A DNA stretch of 5,377 bases from an uncultured Bacteroidota bacterium (GTDB taxonomy: Bacteria > Bacteroidota > Bacteroidia > UKL13-3), in assembly GCA_903888395.1 (NCBI GenBank), contig CAISTO010000312.1, positions 1 to 5,377 on the forward strand, written 5' to 3'. The position numbers and the translations under genes were made by a program. This document shows, one piece after another, positions 1 through 5,377 of the stretch. The first letter of the stretch is position 1, and each line of letters opens with the position of its first letter. The notes under the pieces were generated by a model, which made no database searches, was not told where the DNA came from, and saw nothing but the letters and a program-made list of their open reading frames with translations.

Positions 1-386
1 ACCGAAATAGATTTATTAAGTGCATTAGTTGAAGTTGATTTTGAGGTGACTGTAATAGATAATGAGTAAGAGCCAGTTTTCTTTAATCCAGGTAAATTCA
101 AACTTAAACTTGAAGTAGTTAAACTAGTATCCAACTTAAAGATTTGCTTAGAACTATCTGTCCAATTTACCAATATTGAATAAAGTATGCCTGCAGATGG
201 GAGTTTTGAACTAACCGATATAACTAGCGGTAATGTATCGGCTACATTATAAGTTCCGGTATCAAGATTCGTTGTGAATTTTATTGTTTCTTCTTGAACA
301 ACAGGAGTTGGTGGTGTAGCAGGAACTTCTGTTTTACTACAAGCAAATACAAATAGAATTACCAAAGCAAATATTATTTTTTTCAT
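1..386 (-). CDS. N-terminus of a second lipoprotein (gene D), paralogue of gene B, 3'-truncated
   Basis: The frame opens at an ATG at 386-384 and stays open to the window edge, giving 128 full codons. The N-terminus (MKKIIFALVILFVFACSK) is a type II signal peptide with lipobox VFAC and Cys16. The first 26 residues match gene B at 22 positions, and the following Pro-rich linker and Ser/Thr-rich beta domain align with gene B along their whole visible length. Shared blocks include IKFTT (35-39), DTLPL (50-54), KLDTSL against KLDTTL (84-89) and ITVTSK against VTVTSK (111-116). Gene B residues up to about 130 are covered. The FG-GAP repeats expected next would lie outside the window, so a propeller is predicted, not seen. 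Gene D begins 20 nt after gene C and looks co-transcribed. A lipid-anchored envelope protein is well supported; its complete architecture and ligand are unknown. Confidence 0.88.
   Translation of the reverse strand, partial: MKKIIFALVILFVFACSKTEVPATPPTPVVQEETIKFTTNLDTGTYNVADTLPLVISVSSKLPSAGILYSILVNWTDSSKQIFKLDTSLTTSSLSLNLPGLKKTGSYSLSITVTSKSTSTNALNKSIS
319..358 (-). repeat. Direct repeat copy 1: lipobox-coding DNA of gene D
   Basis: This 40-nt stretch codes for the second half of the signal peptide, the lipobox and the first residues after Cys16 in gene D. It differs by one base from 4101-4140 in gene B, in the same orientation. The rest of the two genes is far more diverged at the DNA level, so this block is either a young duplication remnant, a gene-conversion tract or under strong constraint. 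Confidence 0.8.
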
Positions 387-406
387 AAAATTTAAATAAA
401 GAGAAA
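387..406 (-). promoter_or_regulatory. C-D gap with A/T-only translation initiation region
   Basis: Only 20 nt separate the gene C stop from the gene D ATG. On the transcribed strand the 14 bases before the ATG are TTTATTTAAATTTT, all A or T, with no Shine-Dalgarno sequence. This is typical of Bacteroidota, where A/T-rich unstructured leaders serve for initiation. There is no room for a terminator plus promoter, so D is probably on the same transcript as C. Confidence 0.5.
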
Positions 407-2467
407 TTACAGCTTTACCATTTTAAATTGATAGGATATTTTATTATCAGTCGAGCTTACTTTAATTACATAAGTTCCTGCTGATAGTTGACCTAAGTAT
501 ATTGGCATCCCTGGTGTTAGATTTTGTTTAGTTGCCACTTTAGCTCCATTTGCCATATCAAATACATCTAAGTTTAGGCTTTGGTATCCTTTGACCACAA
601 AATCAAAATAGAGTTGATTGACAAATGGGTTAGGTGTTAATTTAATAAACTCATTTGAGCTTAAGTTAATTAGATCAGTAATTATAAAGTAGTAAGGGTT
701 ACTGAAAATACTAGTACATCCATTTTGAGTGGCCTTAACAGTATAAGAACCTGGTGTAGTTGGTTTAAACTTTTGTGTAGTGTCCGTCAATGCTACTCCG
801 TCTTTGTACCAGACGTTACCTATGCTGGAATTAGAGACAAGGCTATTGGAGGTATCGCGAGAAATTACAGGGATTGTTGGCTTAGGTATTATAGTGTATA
901 TGATTTTATACTCTGCACTTTCAAAAAAATCATTCTTTAGTTTAAATATAACAGTATCTGATCCAGTAGCATTGGCTGTATAACTTGCAGTTGAGTCGGC
1001 AATACTAATTTTCCCTTTCTGTGCTTGCTTAACAATACTCATGCCAATAGGCACTTTTATTAACTGTGTCTTTGCTGTTTCACCTTCACAAAGTTTAATA
1101 TTAAATTCATTAGCAATAGGATAAACTAAACTATCAAATCTATTGAAAATGACTTTCGTTGTATTATTGTTTGTACTTTGATCATTTACTGTCATAAATA
1201 AACTATACCTTTTTATCGGGTCGGATTTCACAAATAAATACATTTGTTTACTTAAAAGAGAATCAAATTTTATAGTAGATGGATTAAATCTATTTTTACC
1301 ATCATTAATCCAAACCCTTTCTTTTAATGGCTGTCTTGGCACACCATACCCATTTTCTTTAAATACAAGATCAGGATATCCATCAAAATTGATATCTACT
1401 TTTTTAGGGTCAATATAAAAAAATAAAGATGTGTCATGGTAAGTTGATTTAAAGGGCATAATCGTATCAAACTTAGTTAGATCATTTGTATAAAATTTTG
1501 TATTCCATTTATTTGCAATACTACTTGAATTAAATTGACCTTCAGTCCTAAATACTAAATCAGGCTTCGATCTCGTTTTACTTTCAAATGTAAAAATTTG
1601 AGCGCTTCCATATAATTCACCATTTGCAAATGGTCCAACTTGTGCAAAAAATCCAATCTCCCAAATATTATTCACCAGATCTAATAAAAAACATTGGGCC
1701 TGTGGCTTTCCATTAACAAAAAAATCTCTATAAGGAGGTCCTAATAATTCTAATTCGGGATCATCATCGGTATTAATGAATTTTAGTGAAAATGGTGCAA
1801 AGTTTCTATTTGTTTGTCCAATTTGCATTTGTGAAAATCGACCACCCCCTTCGTTTTTAAAAATTTTAACCCCAATAAAACTTCCACTTACGGCGATATC
1901 CAAATCCCCATCATTATCGTAATCAGCAATATCATGTCCGTGATAATATGCTTTTATATCAGTTAAGCCAATAATTTCTGTTTTCTTGAATCCATTGACT
2001 GTTCCTTTAAAATATATATTAAATGCCATCCATTTTCTGAAGTCTGGGTCCCCTTCTTTTCCATGATCAATCACAAGTATATCTTTAATCCCGTCATTAT
2101 CTATATCTTCATAATAATATGGTGGATTAGGTGCCTCTACATCATAATATCCACCTAACATCTCTTGTGTAACTTCTTTTATGTATCCGCTGTCTAGTTT
2201 TAATTCAAATAATCTATAAAACTCCTTAGTAGGTCCAATTACTTGTGTGTAGTTTGCTAGCCAATATTGTTTACCATTTTTTTCAAAAAATAAATCTCCA
2301 AATTCGGAATAAACACTTCCAGTCGTTTCATTTAGTATACTTCCATTTGGAGATAAAATAGGAAATGGTTTTTGAAGAATCGCAGCCTTTTCTCTAATAA
2401 TTTGAGAAGTGGCAGAAATTGAAATAAAAAAACATATAATACCCAAAGCAAAGATTACTTTTTTCAC
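407..2467 (-). CDS. Secreted FG-GAP/Ig-like protein with T9SS C-terminal sorting domain (gene C)
   Basis: A complete 686-residue protein with a GTG start at 2467-2465 and TAA at 409-407. The start is chosen because a type I signal peptide begins exactly there (MKKVIFALGIICFFISISATSQ, with likely cleavage around residues 20-22); the codon two before it is the gene B stop, and the next in-frame Met is about 100 residues downstream. FG-GAP/VCBS motifs lie at 121-134 (DIDNDGIKDILVID), 182-195 (DYDNDGDLDIAVSG) and 358-368 (DINFDGYPDLV); weaker versions lie at about 232-243 (NTDDDPELELLG) and 300-306. Residues about 458-528 resemble a bacterial Ig/cadherin-like module (SYTANATGSDTVIFKLKN). Residues about 530-596 form a second Ig-like module of the kind common before sorting domains (VWYKDGVAL, GSYTVKATQNGC). 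Residues about 602-686 are a type A Por/T9SS sorting domain: PNPF at 612-615, GTYVIKV at 664-670, basic tail KMVKL. Established knowledge: such domains direct export through the T9SS and are then removed. Initiation is probably coupled to gene B. The function of the propeller is unknown. Confidence 0.94.
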   Translation of the reverse strand: MKKVIFALGIICFFISISATSQIIREKAAILQKPFPILSPNGSILNETTGSVYSEFGDLFFEKNGKQYWLANYTQVIGPTKEFYRLFELKLDSGYIKEVTQEMLGGYYDVEAPNPPYYYEDIDNDGIKDILVIDHGKEGDPDFRKWMAFNIYFKGTVNGFKKTEIIGLTDIKAYYHGHDIADYDNDGDLDIAVSGSFIGVKIFKNEGGGRFSQMQIGQTNRNFAPFSLKFINTDDDPELELLGPPYRDFFVNGKPQAQCFLLDLVNNIWEIGFFAQVGPFANGELYGSAQIFTFESKTRSKPDLVFRTEGQFNSSSIANKWNTKFYTNDLTKFDTIMPFKSTYHDTSLFFYIDPKKVDINFDGYPDLVFKENGYGVPRQPLKERVWINDGKNRFNPSTIKFDSLLSKQMYLFVKSDPIKRYSLFMTVNDQSTNNNTTKVIFNRFDSLVYPIANEFNIKLCEGETAKTQLIKVPIGMSIVKQAQKGKISIADSTASYTANATGSDTVIFKLKNDFFESAEYKIIYTIIPKPTIPVISRDTSNSLVSNSSIGNVWYKDGVALTDTTQKFKPTTPGSYTVKATQNGCTSIFSNPYYFIITDLINLSSNEFIKLTPNPFVNQLYFDFVVKGYQSLNLDVFDMANGAKVATKQNLTPGMPIYLGQLSAGTYVIKVSSTDNKISYQFKMVKL
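2442..2467 (-). repeat. Direct repeat: signal-peptide start of gene C matching gene B
   Basis: The first 26 nt of gene C match the first 26 nt of gene B (4143-4168) at 24 positions. One of the two differences is the first base of the start codon, which makes GTG in C and ATG in B. After this block the two signal peptides diverge completely, C being type I and B type II. Confidence 0.7.
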
Positions 2468-2473
2468 AAATTA
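2465..2473 (-). promoter_or_regulatory. B-C junction: stop and GTG start in one frame, 3 nt apart
   Basis: On the transcribed strand the junction reads TAA TTT GTG, the TAA ending gene B and the GTG starting gene C in the same reading frame. No Shine-Dalgarno sequence precedes the GTG; the nearby bases are the last codons of gene B. Such close spacing, with a weak start codon and no separate ribosome site, points to re-initiation by ribosomes that have just finished gene B. That is inference from layout. Confidence 0.7.
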
Positions 2474-4168
2474 AAATGGTTGTTTATAAGATTGGGAAAT
2501 AAAACCAAACCCGTTATCATTTCTTTGGAATTCAAAACGATCCCCCATGTTTTTAAAATAAATATTGCCATAATATTTAAAAAAGATATCTTTTTTTCCA
2601 TCTGCATCAACATCGCCAGTCATCAAATCACCTGGATTGGGATTACCCCCACCTGGTGGATAAAAAGGCCCGGCAGAATTTAATGGTAAATAAAAATGGT
2701 AACTATCATTTGGGAACCATTTTTCCGTCACATCTGTAAATGTTGCATCTTTATTATTAATCCAAAGCTGAACCATTGTTTCACACTTTTCAGTACTTGA
2801 TAATACAGTTCCATCAAGACCCCAAGAATATTTATTTAAAACTATATCTTGAAACCCATCATTATTAATATCAAAAAATGCAATACTCTGTGTGCCATTT
2901 AATTTGCGGCTTGACACATTCCATTTTGCCTGAATTACTTTGTTCTGTAAAATTAATTCCTTAGACCAATTTCCATTATTTACATTCATAAATACTCTAG
3001 GAGATGCTCCATTTATAATTGGCGGAGTTTGATTATCAATATAATCACGTTCACCAATTAAAATATCAGGAATACCATTATTATCTAAATCTGAAATATA
3101 ACTTGTACCCTGATCACCTTGAAGCCCTAAGCTGGGAAATTGTATTTCTTTACTGGTAAAATCTTTATTTAAATAGGTTAAAGTGTGAAGGCTATTAGAC
3201 AAGCCAGTTGATTTATTTACTACAATTACCGAGCTTTTCCACAAATCAGGCAAACCATCTCCATTAAAATCACCAGATGATGTCATTTGAGAGTGTGCAT
3301 TTGTAGGAAAAATACGCATTTCATAATTTAACCAACCTTTAGAAACTAATAATATATCATAAGCACAGTACATATTACTAAAATCAAGTTTAGGAAATTC
3401 CATATTCCCCACTTCAAATAATAAATCAGGGATACTATCTTTATTGAAATCTACAATATTTAAACTTTCTCCAACCTGAATGGACTCTCCATCCCCCCAT
3501 TTTCGAATTACATTCGTATAAAATTTTCTTAAGCTATCATTTATAACTATATCATTAACGTCTATGGTTTTTATATAACTAGAGCCAGAATATTTATAAA
3601 TATTTAAAATAAAACCATTGTTACCCATTGTATAATATATTTTATCTGGCTTAGCATCTCCATCCATATCCCACCATTTAAATGAATTGTTTCCACTTGG
3701 TTTTGTCCAATCAACAATTGGCTTATTATTTAAAAAGCTATTAGCAGAAATAAATTCTTTGATACTAAATCTATTTAAAGTGATTGTTTTACTTAATGTA
3801 TTGCTAGAAGTTTTTTTGGAAGTAACTGTAACACTTAAATTATATTGAGCGGGATTTGCAAATCCAGGGATTTGTAAAAATAAATTAGTCAATGAAAGAG
3901 TGGTATCTAATTTATATACTTCTTGAGAATTGTCATTTCTAACTACTTGAATAGAATATATCAATCCACTAGGCGGCAATGTGGTAGATACATTAATTGA
4001 AAGCGGCAATGTATCAATTATATTATTTGATAATGTTAATGTATCTGCACTTGTTGTGAATTTTATAGCTTCTTCCTTAACAACCACCACAGGTGGAGTT
4101 GCAGGAACCTCTGTTTTACTACAAGCAAATACAAATAGAACGCCCAAAGCAAAGATTACTCTTTTCAT
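2471..4168 (-). CDS. FG-GAP/VCBS repeat surface lipoprotein (gene B)
   Basis: A complete 565-residue protein from an ATG at 4168-4166 to a TAA at 2473-2471. The N-terminus (MKRVIFALGVLFVFACSK) is a short type II signal peptide with lipobox VFAC, Cys16 being the predicted lipidated residue. A Pro/Val linker follows (about 19-33). Residues about 36-133 form a Ser/Thr-rich beta-type domain shared with gene D. From about 165 come six FG-GAP/VCBS motifs: DMDGDAKPDKI (167-177), DFNKDSIPDLL (240-250), DFNGDGLPDLW (300-310), DLDNNGIPDIL (360-370), DINNDGFQDIV (433-443) and DVDADGKKDIF (519-529). Their spacing of about 60-86 residues suits a six- or seven-bladed beta-propeller with calcium-binding loops. 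A Pro/Gly-rich loop (about 501-513) lies before the last motif. The chain ends at SYKQPF with no T9SS sorting domain, which fits lipid anchoring instead. Display on the cell surface is likely but not shown, since no clear lipoprotein export signal follows the Cys. It probably shares a transcript with A and C. Ligand unknown. Confidence 0.93.
   Translation of the reverse strand: MKRVIFALGVLFVFACSKTEVPATPPVVVVKEEAIKFTTSADTLTLSNNIIDTLPLSINVSTTLPPSGLIYSIQVVRNDNSQEVYKLDTTLSLTNLFLQIPGFANPAQYNLSVTVTSKKTSSNTLSKTITLNRFSIKEFISANSFLNNKPIVDWTKPSGNNSFKWWDMDGDAKPDKIYYTMGNNGFILNIYKYSGSSYIKTIDVNDIVINDSLRKFYTNVIRKWGDGESIQVGESLNIVDFNKDSIPDLLFEVGNMEFPKLDFSNMYCAYDILLVSKGWLNYEMRIFPTNAHSQMTSSGDFNGDGLPDLWKSSVIVVNKSTGLSNSLHTLTYLNKDFTSKEIQFPSLGLQGDQGTSYISDLDNNGIPDILIGERDYIDNQTPPIINGASPRVFMNVNNGNWSKELILQNKVIQAKWNVSSRKLNGTQSIAFFDINNDGFQDIVLNKYSWGLDGTVLSSTEKCETMVQLWINNKDATFTDVTEKWFPNDSYHFYLPLNSAGPFYPPGGGNPNPGDLMTGDVDADGKKDIFFKYYGNIYFKNMGDRFEFQRNDNGFGFISQSYKQPF
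4101..4140 (-). repeat. Direct repeat copy 2: lipobox-coding DNA of gene B
   Basis: Partner of 319-358, with 39 of 40 bases identical by eye. It covers codons for the hydrophobic end of the signal peptide, VFAC and the residues up to about Ala23 of gene B. The two copies lie about 3.8 kb apart in direct orientation, so recombination between them would delete gene C and most of gene B and leave a B/D hybrid. Confidence 0.8.
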
Positions 4169-4233
4169 AGTTTAAGTTTTAATCTAACCTTTGGGGGTAT
4201 AGTGAAGTTAGATATATTAACAGATATAAATAA
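4169..4233 (-). other. A-B intercistronic gap (65 nt), no promoter recognised
   Basis: This gap separates the TAA of gene A from the ATG of gene B. On the transcribed strand I find no match to the Bacteroidota promoter pattern (TTG near -33, TAnnTTTG near -7), and no stem followed by a U-tract as in an intrinsic terminator. The bases just before the gene B ATG are A/T-rich (TTAAAACTTAAACT) with no Shine-Dalgarno sequence, as is usual in this phylum. Read-through transcription from A into B is therefore the simplest reading. A small hairpin in the gap is listed separately. Confidence 0.5.
4182..4213 (-). promoter_or_regulatory. Inverted repeat / possible hairpin ahead of gene B
   Basis: Read on the minus strand, ATCTAACTT (4213-4205) can pair with AGGTTAGAT (4190-4182). 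This gives a 9-bp stem with one G-U pair and a 14-nt loop that holds a run of five C. The inner seven bases, ATCTAAC/GTTAGAT, are a perfect inverted repeat. The stem ends 13 nt before the gene B ATG and is followed by TAAAACTTAAACT rather than a U-run, so it does not look like a standard terminator. It could be an mRNA stability or processing element, a weak attenuator, an operator, or chance in AT-rich DNA. The pairing is seen; any function is inference. Confidence 0.3.
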
Positions 4234-5377
4234 TTATTTAACTAGATTTAAAATGCTTTTGGCATAAGGGTCAAATTGATAATAATCTGTTTCTATAAAT
4301 TTATTGCCTTTTCTAATAAAAACAGACTTAATCATTACATCGGCATTTCCATCTCTTTTTAAGCCTCCTGCATCATCAGTGTAACTAAAATCCTTTAATC
4401 CATCCCCATTAAAATCAAAGTATATAAAATATTTTTTCCAGTTGCCTTTTCGAGGATTATTGATATTGTATTCAAAGTAAGTTCTATCAATATTAAAACT
4501 GCCATCCTTTTGTTGAATGTATACAAGAATGTCCCATGGGGCCCAATTATAATTTTTTGTTGCATCATTCTGAGAGGTTAAGGCTACAATATCAATAAGT
4601 CCATCTCCATTTAAATCATCTGCAATGCAGTCTTGAATTGTGGTTAATATATTATCTGAAGTATAATTAAAAGGAAGTTTTATTAATCCATTATTATTAA
4701 ATCTTCCTTTACCTTGATTTACCAAAATTCTTTGCTGGTCAGAAGATTGTGAATTCTTATTGAAATGTGTTTCTCCTGTACCAATTAATACATCATTTTG
4801 CCCATCTTTATTAATATCTATAATACGAGCTGTATATGCACTACCGGCAACACCTGTAACTATATCCCCAAAACCATTATTTGCTTTAACCCCAAAATTA
4901 TTAAAATCACCAACAAATGTTGCATGACCATCTGTTTTAAAATAAGGAGGTTGATTTATTCCCCAGTAAATATAAACAAACATGTTTTCTACTAAAATTA
5001 AATCGGGAATCCCATCTCCATTCAAATCACCCACATCTCCGTGCTCTTTTTTCCAAACCGGAATTTCTTTTTCACTTGTTTCTATTGCTTTCAAATCATA
5101 ACCACCTTTCCCGTCACTTAGTACAATTCTGATTGGTTCATCAGGTGAATTTGGTATTCCTTCATCCCCATTATCAAATATTACTATATCTACATAATTG
5201 TCGCTATTTAGATAAACTGGTACGCAGGTATTTCTATTGCCACCAAAAGTTTTAAATGATTTATCATTAAATAAAGTTGTATCTACAAAAAGTTTCTTTG
5301 TTGGATCCCATACTAAAAAAGCGAATCCACTTCCGTTGCCCGCATATGCTCCACCTGCATTAAAAACATCTATATAA
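4234..5377 (-). CDS. FG-GAP/VCBS repeat protein (gene A), 5'-truncated by the window edge
   Basis: The reading frame is open from the window edge at 5377 to a TAA at 4234-4236, giving 380 visible residues; the N-terminus lies outside the window. A TTG at 5094-5092 could be taken as a start, but the 94 residues before it are open and contain another repeat (NSDNYVDIVIFDNGD, about residues 57-71), so it is internal. Further FG-GAP/VCBS motifs of the form DxNxDGxxD followed by hydrophobic residues occur at about 117-126 (DLNGDGIPDL), 156-175 (a version with an insertion, GDFNNFG...GDIVTG), 186-199 (DINKDGQNDVLIG), 254-266 (DLNGDGLIDIVAL) and 321-329 (DFNGDGLKD). In integrin-alpha-type propellers such Asp/Asn loops bind calcium, so a calcium-stabilised beta-propeller outside the cytoplasm is inferred. 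The protein ends at YAKSILNLVK, with no T9SS sorting domain and no C-terminal membrane helix. Signal peptide or lipobox cannot be judged. It is the most upstream gene seen, 65 nt before gene B. Family call is firm; the ligand is unknown. Confidence 0.88.
   Translation of the reverse strand, partial: YIDVFNAGGAYAGNGSGFAFLVWDPTKKLFVDTTLFNDKSFKTFGGNRNTCVPVYLNSDNYVDIVIFDNGDEGIPNSPDEPIRIVLSDGKGGYDLKAIETSEKEIPVWKKEHGDVGDLNGDGIPDLILVENMFVYIYWGINQPPYFKTDGHATFVGDFNNFGVKANNGFGDIVTGVAGSAYTARIIDINKDGQNDVLIGTGETHFNKNSQSSDQQRILVNQGKGRFNNNGLIKLPFNYTSDNILTTIQDCIADDLNGDGLIDIVALTSQNDATKNYNWAPWDILVYIQQKDGSFNIDRTYFEYNINNPRKGNWKKYFIYFDFNGDGLKDFSYTDDAGGLKRDGNADVMIKSVFIRKGNKFIETDYYQFDPYAKSILNLVK

Noticed and set aside
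387..406. A promoter for gene D in the C-D gap
   Set aside because: Twenty A/T-rich bases are too short for a full promoter and untranslated leader, and there is no TAnnTTTG-like element.
725..983. Two short overlapping plus-strand open frames (about 67-71 codons) opposite gene C
   Set aside because: They lie antisense inside the well-supported Ig-like region of gene C, show no recognisable domain or signal peptide, and look like chance frames.
2480..2683. Plus-strand open frame opposite the 3' end of gene B
   Set aside because: It is antisense to the last FG-GAP repeat of gene B and its translation shows no family features; a shadow frame.
3981..4175. Plus-strand open frame opposite the lipoprotein signal region of gene B
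   Set aside because: Antisense to a clear signal peptide and linker; the Thr/Val-rich translation reflects the complement of the Pro/Val linker codons.
4182..4213. Reading the A-B hairpin as an intrinsic terminator ending gene A
   Set aside because: The stem is AT-rich and weak, and no U-tract follows it on the transcribed strand; it also sits almost against the gene B start rather than next to the gene A stop.
4798..4995. Plus-strand open frame opposite gene A
   Set aside because: The Ile/Asn/Cys-rich translation is the complement of Asp/Asn/Gly-rich FG-GAP codons and has no support of its own.
1..5377. CRISPR array, insertion sequence or prophage remnant
   Set aside because: No regularly spaced short repeats, transposase frame, terminal inverted repeats or phage genes are seen; the repeats present are explained by FG-GAP motifs and paralogous signal peptides.

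Overview
The window is AT-rich and reads as a chromosomal segment of a member of the Bacteroidota. The basis is a Por/type IX secretion (T9SS) C-terminal sorting domain, lipoproteins with a short MKK/MKR signal peptide and a Cys at residue 16, AT-only translation initiation regions without Shine-Dalgarno sequences, and FG-GAP/VCBS-repeat proteins. A placement nearer Chitinophagaceae or another sphingobacterial/cytophagal lineage is a guess.

Every real gene is on the minus strand, so transcription runs from high to low coordinates. In that order: gene A (from beyond 5377 to 4234) is a 5'-truncated FG-GAP/VCBS protein. After a 65-nt gap with a small hairpin comes gene B (4168 to 2471), a complete lipoprotein with an N-terminal beta domain and six recognisable FG-GAP motifs. 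Three bases later, in the same frame, gene C (2467 to 407) starts with GTG. It is a secreted FG-GAP protein with two Ig-like modules and a T9SS sorting domain. Twenty bases later gene D (386 to beyond 1) encodes the start of a second lipoprotein that is a clear paralogue of gene B. No stretch over 300 bases lacks a gene. I see no RNA gene, insertion sequence, CRISPR array or plus-strand gene.

The spacing (65, 3 and 20 nt) and the lack of a convincing internal promoter or terminator suggest one operon. All three complete or nearly complete products carry calcium-loop beta-propeller motifs. B and D should be lipid-anchored, possibly on the outer surface; C should be exported by the T9SS and attached to the surface or released. 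The N-terminus of A is missing, so its export route cannot be read. The simplest reading is an expanding locus of surface or secreted beta-propeller proteins, formed by tandem duplication of a lipoprotein/partner unit. Its molecular job (adhesion, polysaccharide or protein binding, or something else) cannot be told from the sequence. I found no enzyme, toxin or defence domain.
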